Assembly: GCF_016587415.1 (NCBI RefSeq) | Contig: NZ_BNJI01000002.1 | Span: 1,240,001 to 1,304,000, forward strand | Direction of reading: 5' to 3' | Length of the DNA stretch: 64,000 bases | DNA from: Ktedonobacter sp. SOSP1-85 | GTDB lineage: Bacteria; Chloroflexota; Ktedonobacteria; Ktedonobacterales; Ktedonobacteraceae | Translations under genes and position numbers: made by a program | Shown: positions 8,740-16,618 of the stretch, one piece after another | How the letters are laid out: the number at the start of each line of letters is the position of its first letter | Numbering within the stretch: position 1 is the first letter of the stretch | Notes under the pieces: model-generated | What the model saw: the letters and a program-made list of their open reading frames with translations, nothing else | Told to the model about the DNA's origin: nothing | Database searches by the model: none

Positions 8740-10203
8740 ATGGACCAACAAAGGAGTGTGGAGGCCTGGATGCGCGAACTGGAGCAAAAGTTCGCGGAAC
8801 GTGGCTATAGTCGGCGCGATTTCGTCAAAGTTGCTGGCGCGCTTGGCCTCTCAGGCGTGCTCGTTGCATGCGGTGATGTCAGGCCACAAACCCAGCAGGG
8901 AAAGCAGGCGGGCAACACCAATTCCATTTACTCTATCCATGATGCCGATGGACTTCAGTGGCCTAAGACGACGGTCCCTGAACCCACTTCCCCGGTACAA
9001 TTGAGTGTTTCTCATGCCTGGGATGCTACCTTCATGGCTCGTCAACAGCAGTTCGATCAACTCTTCACCAAACGCCACCCGAATATTACGATCAATGCCG
9101 AGAATACCCCCTGGAATAACTACCTGCAGAAGTACCTGGCTCAGGCAGCAGGAGGGACCTTGCCTGATATCATGTACACCCACTATAGCTGGATTCAGCA
9201 GTTCATCACCCAGGGTATTCCTCTCTCGCTCAACACCTACATCGCGAAGCAGCCCGACTTTAATATGGCTGACTTCACCAAACCATCGATGGGTTTCTAC
9301 AAGCACAAAGGGCAATTGTACGCCGTCGCCTATGACTGCGGTCCCGTTGTGCTCTTCTACAACAAAGACCTATTTGATAAAGCAGGGATGAAGTATCCAG
9401 ATGCCAGTTGGACTCTTGACACCCTCAAGCAAGCTGCTATCAAGCTCACGAGTGGTGACTCCCACAACAGAATCTATGGCCTGGCCTCCCTGCCCACCCC
9501 GGCTTCTGCTAACATCGCACCTCCCTTCCTGTTCCCCTTTGGCGCTCGGTATGTCAATGAGGATCAAACAAAGTCTCTCATCGATCAGCCTGAAGCGATT
9601 GAGGCCATGCAGTGGTGGATGGAAATCCAACTCAAGCATAATGCTGCACCCGGTCTGGCTGAACAACAGGCAATGCAGCAGCAACAAACCGACGAGTTTA
9701 CTGCTGGTCGAGCCGCCATGGCCTACAATGGCTCCTGGATCACCCCTGGCCTGCGCCAAAATGCCAGCTTCAAATGGGATATCGCACCCTGTCCAAAGGG
9801 ACCGAAAGCGCAATCAACCTCTGCCGAGGGCAGCGGATACCTGATCAGTAAGAGCGGCCAGCATAATGATGCGGCCTGGATCTATCTGAACGAGTATCTC
9901 TCTTCAGTAGGGCAACAGTTTATGTGGGGTATGACGGGACGAGGCAGTCCCGCACGCTCTTCGGCCTGGGATTCCTATCTCAAATCCTCCTTCGCGCCTT
10001 CAGGGGCGAAAAATATCCTTGATGCCCTCAATAACTACGGGTCGAACGAAGTGCTCTACCTGCCTGCCACGCCAAAGGTCGTGAATGCCGCACAGCCAAT
10101 CTGGGACCGCGTCGTGAATGGACAATTAGGCGTTGCCGATGGGTTGAAGCAGGTGAAGCAGCAGATCGACCCCTTACTGGCACAAAATGCTGGCTTGCGC
10201 TAA
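8740..10203 (+). CDS. Sugar ABC transporter substrate-binding lipoprotein
   Basis: This is a family-1 extracellular solute-binding protein of about 487 residues that delivers a sugar to the permeases encoded next. The ATG at 8740 is chosen for its GGAGGA ribosome site. The N-terminus has a twin-arginine motif (YSRRDFVKVAG) and a lipobox (GVLVAC), implying Tat export and lipid anchoring. The body contains typical features of this family (LPDIMYTHYSWIQQFI, VVLFYNKDLFDKAGM, FTAGRAAMAYNGSW). No ATPase gene lies in the operon, so a shared MsiK-like ATPase elsewhere is likely. The gene context points to fucosides or fucosyl-oligosaccharides. Confidence 0.9.
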   Translation: MDQQRSVEAWMRELEQKFAERGYSRRDFVKVAGALGLSGVLVACGDVRPQTQQGKQAGNTNSIYSIHDADGLQWPKTTVPEPTSPVQLSVSHAWDATFMARQQQFDQLFTKRHPNITINAENTPWNNYLQKYLAQAAGGTLPDIMYTHYSWIQQFITQGIPLSLNTYIAKQPDFNMADFTKPSMGFYKHKGQLYAVAYDCGPVVLFYNKDLFDKAGMKYPDASWTLDTLKQAAIKLTSGDSHNRIYGLASLPTPASANIAPPFLFPFGARYVNEDQTKSLIDQPEAIEAMQWWMEIQLKHNAAPGLAEQQAMQQQQTDEFTAGRAAMAYNGSWITPGLRQNASFKWDIAPCPKGPKAQSTSAEGSGYLISKSGQHNDAAWIYLNEYLSSVGQQFMWGMTGRGSPARSSAWDSYLKSSFAPSGAKNILDALNNYGSNEVLYLPATPKVVNAAQPIWDRVVNGQLGVADGLKQVKQQIDPLLAQNAGLR

Positions 10204-10213
10204 CAATTCCTGA

Positions 10214-10259
10214 CATACAGATGAGCGGCTGTTGTTCTATCAGTTCACTCATCTGTATG
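10214..10259 (+). terminator. Intercistronic hairpin between binding protein and permease genes
   Basis: CATACAGATGAG (10214-10225) pairs perfectly with CTCATCTGTATG (10248-10259) around a 22-nt loop. There is no T-run, so it is more likely a partial attenuator or mRNA-stabilising stem that favours the binding-protein message than a full terminator. Confidence 0.5.
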
Positions 10260-10288
10260 GATATGCAAAGTAAAGGGGAGAACAGATT

Positions 10289-11236
10289 ATGCAACTCTTT
10301 ATGAGGCGCACCAGGCAAGCAGCGAGCCATGCGCGTAGGAGGAAGCTTAGCAAGGTGGAGTTGCGTGAAGAGAGGCAGTTTTATCTCTTCATTTTGCCAT
10401 GGATCATTGGCTTCATCCTTTTTGGAGGCGGTCCTATTATCGCCTCGGGCGTGATTAGCCTTACGAACTGGTCACTGCTCTCGAATCCACAGTGGATTGG
10501 CCTGCAGAACTATGTGCAGTTGTTTCAGGACCCGCTGTTCTACCTGACGCTCAGAAATACCTTGTACTTCGGTATCGGGAGCGTCTTGCTCACCGTTGTT
10601 GTATCCTTTGCCCTGGCCCTGCTCTTAAATCAGAAGGTGAAGGGGATTTCGGTTTTTCGTACCGTATTCTATCTGCCTTCGGTCGTTTCTGGAATTGCAA
10701 CTGCTCTGTTGTGGATCAACATCCTGCACCCTGATTTCGGGATGGTCAACTACCTGCTAGGCCTGTTTGGTATTCAGGGGCCTGGATGGCTCTACTCTGA
10801 AGACTGGACGATTCCTGCTTTGATCATTATGAGTGCCTGGGGTGCTGGCAATACCATGGTCATCTACCTGGCAGGTTTACAGAGCATTCCATCCTATATG
10901 TATGAGGCGGCTTCGATTGATGGGGCGGGTCACTGGTCAAAATTCTGGAATGTGACGGTCCCTATGATGTCACCAGTCATCTTCTTCAACCTGGTGACTG
11001 GCTTCATTACATCGTTGCAAGCCTTTGTGCTGATCCTGGTGATGACCAATGGAGGGCCTGCTAATGCCTCGCTGGTCTATGGACTCTACATCTATCGCCA
11101 GGCATTTCAGTACTTCAATATGGGCTATGCCTCGGCACTCGCGTGGATTCTCTTTGTCTTGATCATTATCATTACCTTCATTCAGTTTGCTCTGGCTGGG
11201 CGCTGGGTCTATTATGAAGGGGGAGTACGAAAGTAG
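10289..11236 (+). CDS. Sugar ABC transporter permease, MalF/UgpA-like
   Basis: This inner-membrane permease of 315 residues has about six transmembrane segments, the first near residues 30-55 (FILPWIIGFILFGGGPIIASGVI). The EAA loop that contacts the ATPase is present as YMYEAASIDGAGHWSKFWNVTVPMMSP. AAAGGGGAG lies before the ATG. It follows the binding-protein gene and is 7 bp from the second permease gene. Confidence 0.9.
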   Translation: MQLFMRRTRQAASHARRRKLSKVELREERQFYLFILPWIIGFILFGGGPIIASGVISLTNWSLLSNPQWIGLQNYVQLFQDPLFYLTLRNTLYFGIGSVLLTVVVSFALALLLNQKVKGISVFRTVFYLPSVVSGIATALLWINILHPDFGMVNYLLGLFGIQGPGWLYSEDWTIPALIIMSAWGAGNTMVIYLAGLQSIPSYMYEAASIDGAGHWSKFWNVTVPMMSPVIFFNLVTGFITSLQAFVLILVMTNGGPANASLVYGLYIYRQAFQYFNMGYASALAWILFVLIIIITFIQFALAGRWVYYEGGVRK

Positions 11237-11243
11237 GTAGCTT

Positions 11244-12146
11244 ATGAAAGTCAGCATCTCACGCCCGACCCCTTCGGCAGAGGTTCTGTCGGAGCAGGGG
11301 AAACAGGCCCAGCCGACTAGATCCCGTGGTCACGTGCGTCGTTTGTCGATCTACATCGTACTGGTTGTCTGCTCACTGGCCTTTCTCTCGCCATTCCTGT
11401 GGATGATCTCGACGTCACTCAAGCCTTCGCAGGAGGTCTTTGTTTTTCCACCCCGGCTTCTCCCCTCGAGTGTGCAATGGCACAACTACTTTGATGGGTG
11501 GATGGCATTACCCTTCACGCGCTTTTTAACGAATACGGTCCTGGTAACGGTGGCTGCGATCATCGGCAATCTGGTATCATGCGCGCTTCCAGCGTATGCT
11601 TTTGCTCGCCTACGCGCGCGCGGAAGTCGGTTCGCATTTATGCTCATGCTCGCTACCATGATGATCCCGATAGAGGTCACGATTGTTCCCATTTTCCTCT
11701 TGTACAGTAAGGTTCACCTGATCAACACACTGTGGACGTTGATCATACCTCCCTGGCTTGGGTATCCTTTCTCGATTTTCCTGCTGCGGCAATCGTTCCT
11801 CAGCCTGCCACGAGAGATGGACGAGGCGGCACGCATCGAGGGTGCTACGCATTTCCAGATCCTGACGAAGATTATTCTGCCGCTATCTAAGCCAGCCCTG
11901 GGGGCGGTGGCGATCATTGCCTTTGTCGGAAACTGGAATAACCTCTTAGCGCCGTTGATCTACTTGCGTTCGACCGATAACTATACACTGGCAATTGGTC
12001 TCAATCTGTTCTACGGTCAATCCCTGACGGCCTATAACCAGTTGATGGCGGTTTCGGTGCTTTCCATTCTACCAATTGTGATTACTTTCTTTTTCGCTCA
12101 GAGATACTTTATTCGTGGCGTAGCATTGACTGGCATGGATCGCTAG
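11244..12146 (+). CDS. Sugar ABC transporter permease, MalG/UgpE-like
   Basis: This is the second subunit of the sugar permease, 300 residues. The first transmembrane segment is IYIVLVVCSLAFLSPFLWM, followed by the family-typical MISTSLKPSQEVF. The EAA loop is REMDEAARIEGATHFQILTKIILPLSKPAL. It lies directly behind the first permease gene and before a sugar mutarotase, in one transcription unit. Confidence 0.9.
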   Translation: MKVSISRPTPSAEVLSEQGKQAQPTRSRGHVRRLSIYIVLVVCSLAFLSPFLWMISTSLKPSQEVFVFPPRLLPSSVQWHNYFDGWMALPFTRFLTNTVLVTVAAIIGNLVSCALPAYAFARLRARGSRFAFMLMLATMMIPIEVTIVPIFLLYSKVHLINTLWTLIIPPWLGYPFSIFLLRQSFLSLPREMDEAARIEGATHFQILTKIILPLSKPALGAVAIIAFVGNWNNLLAPLIYLRSTDNYTLAIGLNLFYGQSLTAYNQLMAVSVLSILPIVITFFFAQRYFIRGVALTGMDR

Positions 12147-12169
12147 TCGCTTAGAAGGAGATATAATTG

Positions 12170-12493
12170 ATGCGCCGTTATGGGCAAGTCATTCGAGTAA
12201 AGTCTGATCGTATAGCAGACTACGAGTGCATGCATGCGTCGGTCTGGCCCGAGGTGTTAGCGACCATTCATGCCTGCAACATGCGTAACTATACCATTTT
12301 CCGCTACAAAACATGGCTCTTTGCCTACTTTGAGTATGTAGGGGATGATTTTCCTGCGGACATGAAGAAAATGGCAGAGGATCCCATGACACAGAAATGG
12401 TGGTCTCTTACCGATCCCATGCAAGAGCCTGTAGAGGAGAGTGGGGGGGAGAGTTGGTGGGCCAGTATGAAGGACGTGTTTCATATAGACTAG
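12170..12493 (+). CDS. L-rhamnose/L-fucose mutarotase-like protein (RhaM family)
   Basis: This 107-residue protein interconverts the anomers of a 6-deoxy sugar. The family signature is visible: RYGQVIRVKSDRIADYECMHASVWPEV, NYTIFRY, FAYFEYVG and MAEDPMTQKWWSLTDPMQ, including the His and the Trp pair that line the sugar pocket. AAGGAG lies eight bases before the ATG at 12170. Between sugar permeases and an alpha-L-fucosidase it most likely acts on L-fucose released by the next enzyme. Confidence 0.85.
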   Translation: MRRYGQVIRVKSDRIADYECMHASVWPEVLATIHACNMRNYTIFRYKTWLFAYFEYVGDDFPADMKKMAEDPMTQKWWSLTDPMQEPVEESGGESWWASMKDVFHID

Positions 12494-12512
12494 TGAGAAG
12501 AGGAGAGCGCCT

Positions 12513-13952
12513 ATGTATCGCACTGAAGCAACCAAAGCCATTCAGCAGGGCATCAACGTCGGTCCATTCGCCGCTAACTGGGAATCGCTCAAGGGATATA
12601 GCATCCCTTCCTGGTATGAAGATGCCAAGTTTGGTATTTTTATTCATTGGGGTGCCTATGCCGTTCCCGGCTTTGGGAATGAATGGTATCCGCGGAACAT
12701 GTATCTGCAAGATTCGCCCGAGTTCAAGCATCACCTGGAGACATACGGTTCACAGAAACAATCTGGCTACAAGGACCTCATTGCTCAGTTTAGCGCGGAT
12801 AAGTTTGATCCTGACGCCTGGGCGAATCTGTTCAGGCAGGCCGGGGCACAGTTTGTCGTTCCTGTGGCTGAGCATCACGATGGTTTCGCGCTCTATGATT
12901 GCAGTTTCTCCGAATGGAATGCGACCAGGATGGGGCCAAGGCGTGACATCATTGGAGAACTGGCCGAGGCTGTACGTAAACAGTGGCTGGTCTTTGGCCT
13001 CTCCAGTCATCGCGCTGAACACTGGTGGTTCTTCAATGGTGGCATGGCCTTTGACTCCGATGTGCAAGACCCTCGCTCTATTGGCTTGTATGGTCCAGCC
13101 CAACCCGAAACACTCCCTCCAAATGAGGAATTCCTTGATGACTGGCTGGCTCGAACGTGTGAGCTTGTGGATAAATATCAACCACAGATCGTCTGGTTTG
13201 ACTGGTGGATTGAGCAGCCGGCGTTTAGCCCATACTTACAGCAATTCGCGGCCTATTACTACAATCAAGCAGCACAGTGGCGGCGAGGCGTCGCTATCAA
13301 CTATAAGCACCAGGCATTTCCCGAAGAGGCTGCTGTGTTTGATATTGAGCGGGGGCAACTCTCTGATATCCGCCCCCGCTTCTGGCAGACGGATACCTCG
13401 CTTTCCAAGAACTCCTGGGGCTACGTCAAGAATCAGGAATATAAAACAGTTGAAGCCGTTATTGGTGACCTGGTCGATATTGTGAGCAAGAATGGGGCCT
13501 TGCTCCTCAACATTGGCCCGCGCCCCGATGGAACGATCCCTGAGGCAGAGGAAGCGATGTTGCTAGAGATTGGACGCTGGTTGAACGTGAATGGTGAGGC
13601 GATCTATGGCACACGCCCCTGGAAGATCTTTGGCGAGGGACCAACTCGCATCGAGGATGGAAGCTTTACGGACACGCACCGGGCTAGCTTTACCAGCCAG
13701 GATATTCGTTTTACGATTCGTGGCGAATTGCTGTATGCGACCGTTCTAGCCTGGCCGGAAAATGGTCGTGTGACCATCAAGTCGCTGGCAACTGGCAGCA
13801 ATGTGTTCGGTCAGCAGATCGAGAAAGTAGCATTGCTGGGGCAGAAAGAGGAGGTCCAGTGGAGGCATGATACAGATGGGTTGACCATTGAGATGTCCTC
13901 TACAAAGCCCTGTGAACACGCCTTTGTGCTCAAGATCTCTCCAAAGAAATGA
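12513..13952 (+). CDS. Alpha-L-fucosidase, GH29
   Basis: This glycoside hydrolase of 479 residues removes terminal L-fucose. GH29 landmarks are present: WYEDAKFGIFIHWGAYAVPGFGNEWY, VPVAEHHDGFALYDCSFSEWNA, and the nucleophile strand PQIVWFDWWIEQPAF with the candidate nucleophile Asp in WFDWW. GALLLNIGPRPDG follows, then a C-terminal beta-domain. There is no signal peptide, so it acts inside the cell on imported fucosides. It is the catalytic core of the operon, between a mutarotase and an alcohol dehydrogenase. Confidence 0.92.
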   Translation: MYRTEATKAIQQGINVGPFAANWESLKGYSIPSWYEDAKFGIFIHWGAYAVPGFGNEWYPRNMYLQDSPEFKHHLETYGSQKQSGYKDLIAQFSADKFDPDAWANLFRQAGAQFVVPVAEHHDGFALYDCSFSEWNATRMGPRRDIIGELAEAVRKQWLVFGLSSHRAEHWWFFNGGMAFDSDVQDPRSIGLYGPAQPETLPPNEEFLDDWLARTCELVDKYQPQIVWFDWWIEQPAFSPYLQQFAAYYYNQAAQWRRGVAINYKHQAFPEEAAVFDIERGQLSDIRPRFWQTDTSLSKNSWGYVKNQEYKTVEAVIGDLVDIVSKNGALLLNIGPRPDGTIPEAEEAMLLEIGRWLNVNGEAIYGTRPWKIFGEGPTRIEDGSFTDTHRASFTSQDIRFTIRGELLYATVLAWPENGRVTIKSLATGSNVFGQQIEKVALLGQKEEVQWRHDTDGLTIEMSSTKPCEHAFVLKISPKK

Positions 13953-13970
13953 TATGAGGGACGGGGATGC

Positions 13971-14042
13971 AAGGGGCGGTAGCCCCTTGACTGGTTTCCG
14001 GGGCTGTGCCCTGGCTTCTTCCTTCCCCGCCCGCGTAGCGGG
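13971..14042 (+). terminator. Two short hairpins between fucosidase and dehydrogenase genes
   Basis: AAGGGGC pairs with GCCCCTT (13971-13988, 4-nt loop), and GCCCGC pairs with GCGGGC (14028-14042). Neither is followed by a clear T-run. They probably modulate readthrough or mRNA decay within the operon. Confidence 0.35.
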
Positions 14043-14101
14043 CAAGCATTCACATGAAGTATGGCAGACTACACACTTGAAGGAGCCACAAAAAAGAGAC
14101 T

Positions 14102-15139
14102 ATGAAAGCTATTCTTTTAGAGAAACCCGGTCAATTCCGTCTTCTTGAGCAAGAAGCACCGTCAGCCCCCGGCCCCGGTACTGCCCTTGTGCGGGTTCGC
14201 CATGTAGGCATCTGTGGAACGGACCTGCATGCCTTTCGGGGAGAGCAACCGTTCTTTACCTATCCGCGTATCCTTGGCCATGAATTGAGCGTAGAGGTGA
14301 TCGCGACTGAGTCTGCAGATCCGTCGCTGGCGGTTGGTACGCTTTGCGCAGTTGAACCGTATTTCGATTGCGGAACTTGCCCTGCCTGCGTGCGCGGTAA
14401 ACCAAACTGTTGTCTCAATCTCAAGGTGTTTGGAGTGCATATCGATGGAGGTATGCGCGAATTTGTGCATATTCCAATCTCAAAACTCCACCCATCGACC
14501 AGCCTTTCTTCGGAACAACTCGCCCTCGTTGAACCCCTGGCAATAGGTGCGCATGCGGTGAGTCGCGCTCAACTGGCCCCACATGAGCGCGTGCTTGTCG
14601 TAGGAGCGGGACCAATTGGTCTGGCAGTCACGCAGTTCGCGCTGCTTGCCGGTGCTCAGGTGACGGTTATGGATATAAGCGAGCCAAGGCTAGCATTTTG
14701 TCAACGACTATGGCCTCACATCGCCTGCCTGCATGCTCATGGTGATGCATTGGCTCTTCTGCAACACGAGGTTGGGGATGATCTCCCGCCGGTAGTCTTC
14801 GATGCCACTGGAAATCCACACTCTATGCATGCTGCGTTTTCCTATGTTGGTTACGCGGGACGCCTGATCTTTGTGGGTCTCTTTCAGGGGGATGTCAGCT
14901 TTCATGATCCTGATTTTCACCGCCGCGAACTCACGTTGCTGAGCAGTCGCAATGCGAACTCCACGGACTTTCGTCGTGTAATCGATCATCTTGAGAGTGG
15001 ACGTATAGATATTGCCCCCTGGATCACGCATCGAACTACGTCAGATACGGCCCTGGAAGCCTTTCTCCATTGGTTTGATAGTAAGAGTAACTTGCTTAAA
15101 GGAGTAATAGCGTTTGCGCCAACAGGAGAGACTCTATGA
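14102..15139 (+). CDS. Zinc-dependent alcohol dehydrogenase (MDR superfamily)
   Basis: This is a medium-chain NAD(P)-dependent dehydrogenase of 345 residues. The catalytic zinc site is in HVGICGTDLHAFRG and ILGHELSVEV. The structural zinc cysteines are in CGTCPACVRGKPNCC, and the Rossmann motif is VLVVGAGPIGLAVTQFALLAGA. It is predicted to oxidise a sugar or sugar acid. In the fucoside operon an L-fucose or fuconate step is likely, but the substrate is inferred. Its stop overlaps the next start as ATGA, implying translational coupling to the aldo/keto reductase fragment. Confidence 0.85.
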   Translation: MKAILLEKPGQFRLLEQEAPSAPGPGTALVRVRHVGICGTDLHAFRGEQPFFTYPRILGHELSVEVIATESADPSLAVGTLCAVEPYFDCGTCPACVRGKPNCCLNLKVFGVHIDGGMREFVHIPISKLHPSTSLSSEQLALVEPLAIGAHAVSRAQLAPHERVLVVGAGPIGLAVTQFALLAGAQVTVMDISEPRLAFCQRLWPHIACLHAHGDALALLQHEVGDDLPPVVFDATGNPHSMHAAFSYVGYAGRLIFVGLFQGDVSFHDPDFHRRELTLLSSRNANSTDFRRVIDHLESGRIDIAPWITHRTTSDTALEAFLHWFDSKSNLLKGVIAFAPTGETL

Positions 15140-15204
15140 CACGGATAACCTTGCTCCCTCGGCGCCAATTGGGAAGGACAGGGCTGCGGGTGACCCCTCT
15201 TTGT
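15136..15204 (+). pseudogene. Aldo/keto reductase, N-terminal fragment
   Basis: About 22 codons from the ATG overlapping the dehydrogenase stop read RRQLGRTGLRVTPLCVGGAALGD, the typical start of an aldo/keto reductase of the fucose/aldose dehydrogenase group. The similarity then ends abruptly and unrelated sequence follows. The operon has therefore lost its last gene, probably by an IS-linked deletion. Confidence 0.6.
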
Positions 15205-15381
15205 GTGGGGGGCGCGGCTCTGGGCGATGTGCAGATCAGGCACCATGGAGGTGAGGCCATCAGTACATAGGAGAAGCCGATCTCCAGCGAGGAGCGACAG
15301 CGTCTGGACAACAGGGAGAACCTCGTCTTCCAGGTATTGTCAACTTGGGAAAGTAGCTGAGCAATGTGTTAGAATAGCTTC

Positions 15382-15516
15382 ATGAAAACAACCCCCACTG
15401 TTCTAAGCTATAAAGGCTTTCGATTCCCACCTGATGTAGATTGTGTTTTGCACTGGAGTCGTGTTGACTTTGCACTTGCAAAGCATGGAAGGTATTGGGG
15501 AACGTTCACTCGATGA
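15382..15516 (+). pseudogene. IS6-family-like transposase, N-terminal fragment
   Basis: A 44-codon ORF starts LSYKGFRFPPDVDCVLHW, resembling the opening of IS6-family transposases. The rest does not match, and the frame stops inside the target duplication of the ISAs1 element. It is a short relic; assignment is by the first 25 residues only. Confidence 0.35.
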
Positions 15517-15518
15517 AT
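15509..15518. repeat. Left target-site duplication of the ISAs1 element
   Basis: CTCGATGAAT occurs here and again at 21194-21203, each directly outside a CAGGGCTGTTGCAAAGT terminal repeat. Confidence 0.85.
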
Positions 15519-15629
15519 CAGGGCTGTTGCAAAGTCGGGAATAACATGGCAAAAAGAGGAATAAAACAGAACCTTTCGAGCTTTAGGAATGGTTGAGACA
15601 TCCAATTCCTCGCAACGAAAGGCCTGTTC

Positions 15630-16618
15630 ATGACTATTACAACACGTTCCAGTCGGCTTGCTCTTCCCAATAAGGCACTCCTCTTCGATGTAGAAGTTCT
15701 CTATGGAGAGTTACAACGCGTCAAAGATCATCGAGATCGGCGCGGCGTGCGCTACTCCTTGGCAGACATTCTGCTGATAGGCCTGCTAGCAAAGCTAGCA
15801 GGGCAGACCAGTAGCCGGGCGATCGCCGACTGGGCTCAGTTGCGCCATCGAGAATTGAGCCACTTGTTTGGCTTGAGGCACCAGAGGATGCCTCACTACA
15901 GCACCTGGAGTCGTATCTTAGCGGCGGCAGTTGATCCAGACGAAGTCGAGCAGGTTATTGGTCACTTCTTTGCACATCAGGTTTCTCGCAGGCTGGCCCC
16001 AGGCGAAAGGCATCTGTGCTTAGACGGCAAAACCTTACGAGGCACGATTCCTCTTGGAAGCACACAAGGCGTCCATCTGCTTGCGGCCTACCTCCCCAAA
16101 GAGGGAGTTGTCCTGGCACAAGTCCAGGTCAGCACCTCGGGAAGTGAGGTCAGTGCGGCTCCTCTGCTGCTGGCAACTCTCGATTTGCGTGGAACGCTCG
16201 TCAGTGGAGATGCCATTTTTGCTTCTCGCAAGCTGAGTCTGAAGATCTTGCAAGCCAAAGGAGACTATCTCTGGATGATCAAGGAAAATCAAAAGCAGAT
16301 GTATCAGGATCTGCAAACCCTCTTTGAGCCACCATCCGTGCGTCCTGGCTGGTCAGCTCCTCCCACCGATTTTCGCTCAGCCTCCTCAGTCAACAAAGGG
16401 CATGGGCGGCGAGAAAGACGGCAGATCACCGTGAGTAGCGAGCTTTCTCATTACTCAGAGTGGCCTGGTCTCTCGCAGGTCTTCAAGCTCGAACGACAAC
16501 GAATCAACGCGCTGGGGAAGGTGGAGCAAGAGGTTCAGTATGGAATCACAAGTTTGCCGACCTCGGTGGCGACCCCCAAACGCCTCCTGGCACTTGTTCG
16601 AGAGCATTGGGGCATTGA
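15630..16618 (+). pseudogene. ISAs1-family transposase, 5' part (interrupted)
   Basis: The first 328 residues of an ISAs1 (DDE) transposase are present: RRGVRYSLADILLIGLLAKLAGQTS, the FHxGKTLRG-like LDGKTLRGT, LLAAYLPKEGVVLAQVQV and the end LVREHWGIE. The family motif continues ENGLHYRRD, which here resumes only at 20957, 4.3 kb away, in the same frame. Joining the two parts gives about 396 residues, the expected length. The gene was thus intact when the recombinase element split it, apart from that split. Confidence 0.85.
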
